Shown: piece after piece, positions 1-7,521 of the stretch
Layout: the number at the start of each line of letters is the position of its first letter
How positions within the stretch are numbered: position 1 is the first letter of the stretch
NCBI RefSeq assembly: GCF_024623325.1
Contig: NZ_JANJZD010000022.1
Coordinates: 1 to 64,000, forward strand
Direction: 5' to 3'
Length of the DNA: 64,000 bases
Origin: Acetatifactor muris
GTDB lineage: Bacteria > Bacillota > Clostridia > Lachnospirales > Lachnospiraceae
Translations under genes and position numbers: made by a program
The notes under the pieces: generated by a model
Database searches by the model: none
Told to the model about the DNA's origin: nothing
Seen by the model: only the letters and a program-made list of their open reading frames with translations

Positions 1-3
1 AAG

Positions 4-25
4 GGCGCGAAGCGCCGCATTTTTT
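4..25 (+). terminator. Rho-independent terminator of an upstream gene
   Basis: A GGCGC stem, GAA loop and GCGCC stem are followed by a run of six T residues. The gene it would terminate lies outside the window. Confidence 0.6.
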
Positions 26-128
26 GACTGGTTTGTCAAGTGTTTTTGAGAAAAAAGTGGGTGATTTTTGAAAAATAGGTTCTGAAAGCACCATGAAATA
101 AGGGCTGAAGATTCCGAGAAGTTATTAT

Positions 129-1064
129 GTGGAGAAGGAGGTCTACTGTATCAATGATGTGGTCCGAATCCGGAGGGAGATGCTGGGGATTACCAGAAAG
201 CAGCTCTGTGACGACGGCATTCTCTGCTCGGAGAAAACCTTAAGGCGCCTGGAAGACGGGGGAAAGAAAATTCAGAAGGGAATATTGCGGGAGTTGCTGG
301 GACGGCTGCGCCTGTCGACGGAATCCTGCAGAACCGAACTGGTTACCTCTGACCCGGAGGCGGTGGAGATAATGAGCAGAGTGTGGATTCAGATGCGAAA
401 CAGAGATAATGAACAGGCGACTCAGTCTCTGGAGAAGCTGCGGGGGCAGATATCTATGGAGGATCCTTCCAATAGGCAGGCCTGGATGCGATTTCAGGCT
501 GTAAATGAGGTTCATAAGGGAACTATTACAGGAGAAGAGTGTGTTGAAAGAGTCAGGGAAGCGTTGGAATGTACATTGCCTTGGGAAGCAGCCGTAAGGC
601 CAGGAGAGAAATATCTGACCAATGAGGAGATCAGCTGTATTCTGAACATGACATGTCGGAAGAAAGGAATGGAAGAGAAAAAGAAGAGGCAGATTGCTAC
701 ATTGGAGGAACAGTATAGAGCCTACGAAAGGGAGAAACTGATTTTCTGCTTTATTAACATGTATGAGATCGTAATGGGAGGTGTGGCAAGCGAGCTGGGA
801 AATATGGGGGAATATGACCGTTCAAATGCAATCAGCTGGACTATTATAAGAGAATGCCTTTACCAGCGCCGTACTTTTGGGGTTCATGGAGGAATCTATA
901 ATATAATGTGGAATAATGAACAGCGGCAGAAGGAAGGCATTCCCATTCGACAGCAACAGAATTCGGAGAAGGATTTAAGGCATTGTATTATATTCAGTGA
1001 ACTCGGGATGGAGGAGCATGATGTGGAATTCTACAGGAGAAAACTGCAATTCCGAAAGGAATGA
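129..1064 (+). CDS. XRE-family helix-turn-helix regulator, RRNPP-like
   Basis: Likely cytoplasmic transcription regulator of 311 residues. Residues about 10-60 form an XRE-type helix-turn-helix, with a recognition-helix-like CSEKTLRRLEDG. The remaining ~250 residues are helical, with repeat-like segments, resembling the TPR peptide-binding part of RRNPP regulators (Rgg, PlcR, NprR); this second assignment rests on general appearance only. The start is a GTG; no in-frame ATG lies upstream before a stop at about 99-101. The gene ends only 2 bp from the stop of a convergent small secreted peptide gene and is followed by two ABC exporters, an arrangement typical of peptide-pheromone circuits. The DNA-binding role is secure; peptide sensing is inferred from context. 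Confidence 0.75.
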   Translation: MEKEVYCINDVVRIRREMLGITRKQLCDDGILCSEKTLRRLEDGGKKIQKGILRELLGRLRLSTESCRTELVTSDPEAVEIMSRVWIQMRNRDNEQATQSLEKLRGQISMEDPSNRQAWMRFQAVNEVHKGTITGEECVERVREALECTLPWEAAVRPGEKYLTNEEISCILNMTCRKKGMEEKKKRQIATLEEQYRAYEREKLIFCFINMYEIVMGGVASELGNMGEYDRSNAISWTIIRECLYQRRTFGVHGGIYNIMWNNEQRQKEGIPIRQQQNSEKDLRHCIIFSELGMEEHDVEFYRRKLQFRKE

Positions 1065-1066
1065 TA

Positions 1067-1267
1067 TTATGCCTTTTTATGCTCCGCCGGATCGTTGTCA
1101 TTTAAAGGCTGTATCCCCGGTTCCGGCTCCCCTTCCACGTTCTCTCCTCTACCAGTGGTATCCGGCCCATCACATGCAGGCGGCAGAGTTCCGCTTAATA
1201 CTGGCAGAAGAGACAGGGTGATGACAAGTGCGGCAGCTGTTTTTTGGAAGATTGTTTTCTTTTTCAT
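1067..1267 (-). CDS. Candidate secreted signalling peptide precursor, 66 aa
   Basis: A small protein of 66 residues convergent with the XRE regulator. Residues 1-10 are basic (MKKKTIFQKT), residues 11-26 are hydrophobic (AAALVITLSLLPVLSG), and the rest is a polar, acidic, proline-rich tail ending NDNDPAEHKKA. This is the layout of Phr/PapR/NprX-type pro-peptides, which are exported through Sec and processed to short signals from the tail. The ATG at 1267 is preceded by a purine-rich AAAGAGA about 6 nt upstream. A longer in-frame ORF begins further upstream, but the signal peptide fixes the start here. A promoter-like pair lies at 1348-1320. The exact mature peptide cannot be read from sequence alone. 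A chance ORF remains possible. Confidence 0.6.
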   Translation of the reverse strand: MKKKTIFQKTAAALVITLSLLPVLSGTLPPACDGPDTTGRGENVEGEPEPGIQPLNDNDPAEHKKA

Positions 1268-1319
1268 AAGAATTCTCTTTTGCTTTGGTATTAGATTTGC
1301 TGAAAAGCTTCTGGTAAAA

Positions 1320-1348
1320 AGTATAAGAAGCAATGAGGATTTTTGCAA
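1320..1348 (-). promoter_or_regulatory. Sigma-A-like promoter for the peptide gene
   Basis: On the minus strand a -35-like TTGCAA (1348-1343) is followed after 17 bp by a -10-like TATACT (1325-1320). It would give a leader of roughly 45 nt before the ATG at 1267. The -35 overlaps the outer end of the 1345-1401 palindrome, which suggests control through that site. Confidence 0.5.
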
Positions 1349-1401
1349 GGGACAGAGTTGTCAAAAAGCAGGGCAGGTTTTTTGACAACTCTGTCCCTTG
1401 C
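1345..1401. repeat. 23-bp perfect inverted repeat between the peptide gene and the ABC genes
   Basis: Arms 1345-1367 and 1379-1401 are perfectly complementary, with an 11-nt loop. The arms contain GGGACAGAGTTGTCA, and each carries a TTGACA-like hexamer pointing away from the loop. There is no T-run outside either arm, so it is not a simple terminator. It may be a regulator binding site for the peptide promoter it overlaps, or a REP/RAYT-type foldback repeat. The rest of 1402-1644 holds no gene that I can see. Confidence 0.7.
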
Positions 1402-1644
1402 GGTGACGACGAAGCTGTGATATGGTAATGAGAAGATGAAAATCTGTTGGCGGATGCAGAATTTGTTCTTGGCACTTGTGGAATTGTTGAAGGAAAAGGT
1501 TCCTGCGGCACAAAGCACGAGCTCTGTTAATCCAGAAACCATGGGTTGATGAGCTTTAAAGGGAGTGTTGCATTAAGTGATCATTATACAGTAGGATCCT
1601 TAGTGTGACATTCCTTTTCTCTGAGAGAAATCGAGGTATTCGGA

Positions 1645-3351
1645 ATGAATCAATATTTGAAAGGTCACCTTCGACTGCTGGCAGTCTGGCTTATTGCAGA
1701 ATTCATGGGAGCGGTGATGGTGACAGGAATGTCCCTGTTCATGAAGCAGGTGGCGGACACTGCTTATGGAGAGGGTGGACTGGAAGGGATACAAGGACTA
1801 TTGTTGCTGGGACTGGTGCTTGTTGTTGTCTGTCTGGCAGTGGAATATCTGGGACATTACTGCAGAGCAAAATTTCTGAAGGAATGTAATCTTTCTCTGA
1901 AACGGAAGATATTCGACAGAATTATTCATTGTGATATCAATCTGTTTCAGGAGAAGAATAATGGAAGCTATATTTCGCTGTTAAATAATGATCTGCGTCT
2001 GATAGATGAAAGCTATTTTCAGGTAATTCCGCTGATTTACAGCAATATAAATACATTTCTGGTGGCATTTATTGTAATGTGCCTTTATCATCCCCTTCTG
2101 GCGGCGCTGCAGGTGCTTTTGTGCATTCCACAGATCCTTTTGCCGAGGAGATTTGGTAAGAGTGCATCAGCAAAGCAGAAAGAATACATGGATTCTCTGG
2201 ACGTGTGGAATGCAGAGGTAAAGGATATCTTTACCGGGTTCGAGGCGGTGAAAAGCTTCGGAATAGAGGAAAAGATAAAGGAGAGATACCGGAAAATTGT
2301 AGATGAAGTGGAGAAAAATGGGTTTGTCATGCGCAAACAACAGGCAAAATCCCTTGCACTCAGTTCGGCGTCACTCTATATGGCATTTGTACTGCAGACG
2401 GTATTTTCCGTATATCTGGTCATGAATGGTGAAATCACTATGGGTATCCTGCTTGGGACCATGCAGATAAGCAATTATGTCAACAATCCGGTAAGAGAGA
2501 TTTCAGAATTATATCTGGAGTATCTGACAATTAAACCGGTGCTTGCCAGGATTTCCGCCGTATTGGACGGCACAGAGGAAGCACAGGGCAAGACATTAGG
2601 GATAGAAGTCGATAGAGTTACACCGCTCTGTCTCCATAAGCTGTCCTTTGCTTATGAAGATGGCAGGAGGATTCTCCATGAGCTGGATTTTCGATTTGAT
2701 TCCGGGAAGAAATATGCCATCGTCGGCAGCAGCGGTTCCGGCAAGTCTACGCTGCTGCGACTGTTAATGGGATATTATGCGCAGTATGAAGGAGAAGTTT
2801 ACTGCGGGGGCAAAAGGCAGACAGAGATATCCGGACAGAGTCTGTACAGGCGGATAAGTATGGTCCATCAGAGAGTTTTTCTGTTTGATGATACCATTCG
2901 GAATAATATTACGATGTATGGCAGATATTCCGATGAAGAGGTCTGGAAAGCAGCAGAGGACGCGGGACTTATGGAGGTGATCCGACGTATGGGAGACGGA
3001 CTGGATTCCAGGATTCAGGAGGAGGGTAGGAATCTGTCCGGAGGAGAGCAGCAGCGATTTGCCATAGCCAGAGCTTTTATCCGTAAGGCGCAGGTGCTGC
3101 TTATGGATGAAGGCACCGCCAGTCTGGACTATCAGACCGCCGGTCTGATAGATTCTCTGCTTCTGGATAAAGAGGGATTGACTTTGCTCAGTGTTACCCA
3201 TAAGACAGAGAAAGAGCTGCTGCAGCGTTATGATGAAATTCTGGTTCTGGAGCAGGGACGGATTCTGGAGCATGGTCTCTATGATGAACTGAGTGAACAG
3301 AGTAAACAACTGTTGGCATGGAATTGCCAGGGGGCATCAGATGATAATTGA
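1645..3351 (+). CDS. ABC exporter, fused membrane and ATPase domains (first of pair)
   Basis: A 568-residue half-transporter in the inner membrane. An N-terminal membrane domain of about six helices is followed by an ATPase domain: Walker A GSSGSGKST at 361-369, signature LSGGE at 464-468, Walker B VLLMDEG from 484, and a switch histidine in SVTHK. It resembles MsbA/LmrA-type and peptide exporters. There is no N-terminal C39 peptidase domain. It pairs with the similar 565-residue gene 65 bp downstream, so a heterodimer is likely. Candidate cargo is the nearby secreted peptide or another small molecule, inferred from position only. A weak GAGG precedes the ATG. Confidence 0.85.
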   Translation: MNQYLKGHLRLLAVWLIAEFMGAVMVTGMSLFMKQVADTAYGEGGLEGIQGLLLLGLVLVVVCLAVEYLGHYCRAKFLKECNLSLKRKIFDRIIHCDINLFQEKNNGSYISLLNNDLRLIDESYFQVIPLIYSNINTFLVAFIVMCLYHPLLAALQVLLCIPQILLPRRFGKSASAKQKEYMDSLDVWNAEVKDIFTGFEAVKSFGIEEKIKERYRKIVDEVEKNGFVMRKQQAKSLALSSASLYMAFVLQTVFSVYLVMNGEITMGILLGTMQISNYVNNPVREISELYLEYLTIKPVLARISAVLDGTEEAQGKTLGIEVDRVTPLCLHKLSFAYEDGRRILHELDFRFDSGKKYAIVGSSGSGKSTLLRLLMGYYAQYEGEVYCGGKRQTEISGQSLYRRISMVHQRVFLFDDTIRNNITMYGRYSDEEVWKAAEDAGLMEVIRRMGDGLDSRIQEEGRNLSGGEQQRFAIARAFIRKAQVLLMDEGTASLDYQTAGLIDSLLLDKEGLTLLSVTHKTEKELLQRYDEILVLEQGRILEHGLYDELSEQSKQLLAWNCQGASDDN

Positions 3352-3416
3352 TGATAATAAAGGGGTTCTTACTCTGTCATTCCTGCGGGTTGAGAGTGAG
3401 ATGAAGGGGAAATAGC

Positions 3417-5114
3417 ATGAAGCATTTTTTCAGACAGTATAATAAGAAACTGATATTATGGATGTTTTTTGAACTGGCTTATGCGCTGGCTATGGTATAC
3501 TGGTCGTATTTCATGAAGGATATGTCCGACACTGCTCTGGGGGGAGAGGGAATGAAAGGGCTGGGGAGTTTCGCCTTGTTTGGAATAGGGTTCCTGGCAT
3601 TTGATCTGGCGGCGGAGTACGGCCGTCTGATCGGACGTGCCCGGTTTCTGCAGGCGGCTAACTACGGATTGAAGAATCAGATATTTGACAGGATTATTGA
3701 TTATGATATACATGCTTTCGGGGCGAAAAACAGTGCGGGATATATCTCTCTGCTGAATAACGATCTTCCGTTGATTGACCGGAAAGTGTTCCGGATTTTA
3801 CCAGATATCTGGGCACAGATGATACTGGCAGTAACAGCTATTATTACTATGCTTCTTTTTCATCCGGTACTGGCTGTAATGGTAGTGATCTTAAATGTGC
3901 TGCAGCTGATTCCTCCGAAGCTGTTTGGAGACAGGGCGTCCAGAGAACAGGAGAAATACATGGCTTCTCTGGACAGTATGAATGTGAAGATCAAGGATAT
4001 TTTCTCCGGCTTTGAGGTGGTAAAAAGCTTCGGAATCGAGGATAAGGTGGGAGCAGATTATTTCAAAATAGCGGAATGCGTGGAAGGCAACGCTTTCAGG
4101 ATGCGCAAAGAACAAGGCCGTTCCATGGCAGTCAGCAGAGCGCTGGCTTACCTTGCCAGTGTATTGCGAATGGTATTTTCAGTGTACCTGATTATGCAGG
4201 GAGAAATCAGCATGGGTATCCTTTTGGGAGTGATGCAGATTTCTAATTATGTGAGTATGCCGATGCAGTCAATAGGAGAGTTGTATCTGGAATATAAGAC
4301 CGTGAAGCCTGTCATTGCCCGTGTTATGGCTACATTGGACGGGAAGACGGAGCATGAATTGTCAGATGCTTCTGAAATGGATTTAAAGCCTGTTGTGTCC
4401 GCTGTACCTATTGTGGTGGAAGGCCTGTCATTCGGATATGAAGAAGGAAAAGAAGTTTTGCATAATATAAGCTTTCGGTTCGAAAAAGGGAAGAAATATG
4501 CAGTTATTGGAAACAGCGGCTCCGGCAAGTCTACATTGATACGTCTGCTGATGGGATATTATGATTTTTATCAAGGAGAGATCCATTATGGCGACTGCGA
4601 TCAGAAGGAGGCAGACAGGAAAAGCCTGTACCAGCAGATGAGCATGATTCATCAGAAGGTGATTCTGTTTGAGGATACGCTGCGGAATAATATCACAATG
4701 TATGGGGACTACCCGGATACGGCAGTGTGGAAAGCAATTGAGGAGGCGGGGCTTACAACGGTTGTAGACCGGATGGGAGGAGGCCTGGATTCTCTGGTGG
4801 AAGAAGACGGGAAAAATCTGTCGGGAGGGGAACGGCAGTGTATCGCCATTGCGCGTGCATTTATTCGGCAGGCAGAAGTACTTATGATGGATGAAGGCAC
4901 TTCCAGCCTGGACAGCCGGACGGCCGGGCAGGTTGACTCATTATTATTAAAAAAAGAAGGTCTGACCCTGATTACAATTACCCACAAAATGAATCTGGAT
5001 TTATTAAAACAATATGATGAAATACTGATAATGGAACAGGGACGAATATGGGAGTGCGGGCATTTCGATCAAATCAGCAGCCAGCAGAGGAAACGGCTGG
5101 AGTGGATTTCTTGA
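3417..5114 (+). CDS. ABC exporter, fused membrane and ATPase domains (second of pair)
   Basis: A 565-residue paralogue of the preceding gene with the same domain order. Walker A is GNSGSGKST starting near residue 365, the signature LSGGE starts near 468, Walker B is VLMMDEG, and the switch histidine lies in TITHK. Both proteins keep the Walker B glutamate and a normal signature, so both ATP sites look competent, unlike heterodimers with one degenerate site. The two genes are co-directional with a short gap and share the terminator at 5340-5390. The substrate is unknown. Confidence 0.85.
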   Translation: MKHFFRQYNKKLILWMFFELAYALAMVYWSYFMKDMSDTALGGEGMKGLGSFALFGIGFLAFDLAAEYGRLIGRARFLQAANYGLKNQIFDRIIDYDIHAFGAKNSAGYISLLNNDLPLIDRKVFRILPDIWAQMILAVTAIITMLLFHPVLAVMVVILNVLQLIPPKLFGDRASREQEKYMASLDSMNVKIKDIFSGFEVVKSFGIEDKVGADYFKIAECVEGNAFRMRKEQGRSMAVSRALAYLASVLRMVFSVYLIMQGEISMGILLGVMQISNYVSMPMQSIGELYLEYKTVKPVIARVMATLDGKTEHELSDASEMDLKPVVSAVPIVVEGLSFGYEEGKEVLHNISFRFEKGKKYAVIGNSGSGKSTLIRLLMGYYDFYQGEIHYGDCDQKEADRKSLYQQMSMIHQKVILFEDTLRNNITMYGDYPDTAVWKAIEEAGLTTVVDRMGGGLDSLVEEDGKNLSGGERQCIAIARAFIRQAEVLMMDEGTSSLDSRTAGQVDSLLLKKEGLTLITITHKMNLDLLKQYDEILIMEQGRIWECGHFDQISSQQRKRLEWIS

Positions 5115-5139
5115 CCAAAATACTTTTACTGGCTGGCAG

Positions 5140-5319
5140 TTAGAGTTTAAGGTGCGGAATCAGAGAAGGGAAAACAGCCTGGAGGATACAGGGCAGGCTG
5201 CCCAGGGGCAAATTGAGGAAAAGCAGTATGCGGCGCAGCTTGTGGAGCGGGGGATTCCCGCGGAACGTATCCGTTGCTATGGCTTTGCATTTGAAGGGAA
5301 GACGGTGTTGATTGGCTGA
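5140..5319 (+). pseudogene. C-terminal remnant of an AAA-like/PD-(D/E)XK family protein
   Basis: A 59-codon stretch reads LEFKVRN near its start and GIPAERIRCYGFAFEGKTV near its end, then stops. This matches the end of the AAA-ATPase-like/PD-(D/E)XK nuclease family. A close relative of the same tail occurs at 20278-20612 (GIPVERIRKYGFAF). There is no start codon, ATPase domain or ribosome binding site, so it is a decayed 3' end left downstream of the ABC genes. Confidence 0.7.
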
Positions 5320-5339
5320 ATGACCGCTCTGTAAAAATG

Positions 5340-5390
5340 TCCCACAGGAATACAATGTCGGTAAAACATGGATTCCTGTGGGAGTTTTTC
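5340..5390. terminator. Bidirectional terminator between the ABC genes and pepF
   Basis: Twelve-bp arms TCCCACAGGAAT (5340-5351) and ATTCCTGTGGGA (5372-5383) are followed by GTTTTT on the plus strand and by a T-rich ATTTTTAC on the minus strand. It sits between convergent genes. Confidence 0.75.
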
Positions 5391-5432
5391 GTTCAGAGGA
5401 TAATTGGACGGCATGGTGGGCGCAGAGAGGCC

Positions 5433-7235
5433 TTACTCCTCCAGTTCATCCGTCAGCGTTTCAATTTCCTCAATCATTTCGCCGATGGTCGCAATGGTAT
5501 TCAACAGCGGCTGATCGGTGGAAATGTCGATTCCGGCCAGGGCGGCCAGTCCCATGGGATCCAGGGTACCGCCTGCGGCCAGGACCTTCTTCCAGTCGTC
5601 CACGGCGGGCTGACCTTCTGTCTCAATGCGTCTGCACACTTCCGTGGCCACAGTCAGGCCGGCGCTGTAAGTGTAGGAATACAGACCCATATAGTAGTGG
5701 GGCTGCCGCATCCAGGTGTGAGCGGCATCGTCGGAGATTTCCACATCCTCGCCCCAGAACTTCTGCAGCGTTTCTTTCATCAGACGGTTCAGAGTCTCGG
5801 CGTTCACGCTGCCGCCTGCGTCCACAATCCTGTAAACTTCCCGCTGATAGGCTGCCTCCATCAAATGTGTCACGAAATTGTGATAATAAGTATTGCTGAT
5901 CATACAGGAAAGCACCCAGCGGCGGAAGCGGGGGTCGGGATTGGTCTTCAGCAGGTAATGGGCCATCAGCAGCTCATTGATGGTAGAGGGCGCTTCCACG
6001 AAATAAGTGGACACATTGGTGTCGAAGAGAGACTGGGCTTTGTTGCAGGCCTTGAAATGTCCTGCGTGCCCCAGCTCGTGTGCCAGTGTAAACACATCCG
6101 CCATGCGGTTGTTCCAGGTCAGCAGAATGAAGGAATTCGTTCCGTAAGGGCTGGCGCAGAAGCCGCCGGTGGATTTGCCGGCATTCTGGGCAAAATCAAC
6201 CCAGCGGTCACGGTAAGCGATTCTGACCATCTCCACATATTCTTCTCCCAGAATGGAGAGTCCCTTTTCGATGTAATTTCTGGATTCTTCAATGGTAACT
6301 TTCGGGTCGTATTCCGGGTCCACTGCAATTTTCAGGTCGGCGAAGGTCATTTTGTCCAGTCCGTGAATGCGCTTCAGCAGACGGGCGTATCTTCGCATAT
6401 GAGGAGAGAGCTTTTCCGTGATCAGGTCGATCTGACGGTCGTACATTTCCCGGGTTACCTTCTGGCCGAAGAGCAGGCTGTCGAACACGGAATCAAAGCC
6501 CCGCAGAGTTGCCATGGTTTTCTCCGTCTGCACCTGGGTGTTGTAGGCGGCAGCGGTCACGTTTTCATATTGGCTGATCTTTCTGGAAAAGGCGGCAAAA
6601 GCGGTTCGGCGGACGTCTGTGTCTTTTTCATATTCGTAATCGTCTTCGAACAGAGAGTAGCCCAGCGGATATTCCTTTTCTCCCACAGTAAAGGAATCAA
6701 ACTTCATATCTGCCAGCTTTGCCATATTATAGATCTGATAGGGTGCATGCAGAGACTGGGACAACGCTGCCAGGGCCCGCTCGGTCTCCGGGTGGAGCTG
6801 ATGAGGTTTATTTCGGAGAATGTCCTGCAGATAAAGCTTGTTGTCCGTGGCCAGGGCAATGGCCTCCTGCAGTACCGATTCTTCCTGCTCAATGATTTCA
6901 CTGTCGATGAAGCTTAAACTGCTGAAGATTTCCGCGGACTGACGGGAATGCTTTTCGTCGCGTTCCTGATTGTAGCTGTCGTAATAGTCCACAGACACAG
7001 CCAGATTACAGTAACTGCCGGTGAGGATATTCAGACGATACACTTCTCTGAGGTCATCCAGGCAGGCATTGATGGTCTGGGGTGTGTTCAGCTTTCCCTT
7101 GTAATCCCGGACTATCCGGTCGCCGAGATTTTTCAGCTTTTCCATGTCCGCGAACATTTCTTCTTCAGTGGCATAGATGGAGGACAGATCCCAGGTGAGT
7201 TCAACCGGGACGTCCCTGCGTGAGATTGGTTCCAT
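5433..7235 (-). CDS. pepF: Oligoendopeptidase F (M3B metallopeptidase)
   Basis: A 600-residue cytoplasmic zinc endopeptidase that cuts short peptides. The HELGH zinc motif lies near residue 386, with the downstream glutamate region typical of M3 enzymes. Length matches the family. The ATG at 7235 has an AGGAGG 8 nt upstream; a longer reading to 7295 would place the start inside the leader foldback and is unlikely. Expected roles are peptide nutrition and turnover of exported or imported peptides. In some Firmicutes PepF affects peptide signalling, but nothing here proves a link to the signalling cassette at the start of the window. The leader carries a MITE-like insertion. Confidence 0.93.
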   Translation of the reverse strand: MEPISRRDVPVELTWDLSSIYATEEEMFADMEKLKNLGDRIVRDYKGKLNTPQTINACLDDLREVYRLNILTGSYCNLAVSVDYYDSYNQERDEKHSRQSAEIFSSLSFIDSEIIEQEESVLQEAIALATDNKLYLQDILRNKPHQLHPETERALAALSQSLHAPYQIYNMAKLADMKFDSFTVGEKEYPLGYSLFEDDYEYEKDTDVRRTAFAAFSRKISQYENVTAAAYNTQVQTEKTMATLRGFDSVFDSLLFGQKVTREMYDRQIDLITEKLSPHMRRYARLLKRIHGLDKMTFADLKIAVDPEYDPKVTIEESRNYIEKGLSILGEEYVEMVRIAYRDRWVDFAQNAGKSTGGFCASPYGTNSFILLTWNNRMADVFTLAHELGHAGHFKACNKAQSLFDTNVSTYFVEAPSTINELLMAHYLLKTNPDPRFRRWVLSCMISNTYYHNFVTHLMEAAYQREVYRIVDAGGSVNAETLNRLMKETLQKFWGEDVEISDDAAHTWMRQPHYYMGLYSYTYSAGLTVATEVCRRIETEGQPAVDDWKKVLAAGGTLDPMGLAALAGIDISTDQPLLNTIATIGEMIEEIETLTDELEE

Positions 7236-7249
7236 GATTTTGTTCCTCC

Positions 7250-7363
7250 TGATTTGAGTTGCCGGTACCCATCCATTCCCATATATCTGGAACAATTTGC
7301 GTCCACAAAGGAATGCGTCCGAAAATTGTTCCGGGAATGGAAGTGTACCGGCTGATTTGAGTT
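7250..7363. mobile_element. MITE-like foldback element in the pepF leader
   Basis: A 92-bp segment (7261-7352) starts GCCGGTAC and ends GTACCGGC. It folds through further complementary blocks (CCATTCCC with GGGAATGG, GGAACAATTT with AAATTGTTCC). It is flanked by identical 11-bp direct repeats TGATTTGAGTT at 7250-7260 and 7353-7363, as expected of a target-site duplication. It lies just upstream of the pepF ribosome binding site. No transposase is encoded. Confidence 0.6.
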
Positions 7364-7521
7364 CCGTAACCCTGTTTCTTTATGTTGAGTTTAACATAAG
7401 GGGCAGAGCTGCGCAAGGGTGTAAGCACAGGAAGCAAAAAGTCATGGAATATTATGGCTGCTTATGGTAAAGTAATAATAATTGTACAAAGGGAATCAAA
7501 ACAAAGCGTGGGGATAAAGAG

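Noticed and set aside
5337..6917. Plus-strand frame of 526 codons across pepF
   Set aside because: It is antisense to an unmistakable oligoendopeptidase F, has His/Gly-rich low-quality composition and no family motif.
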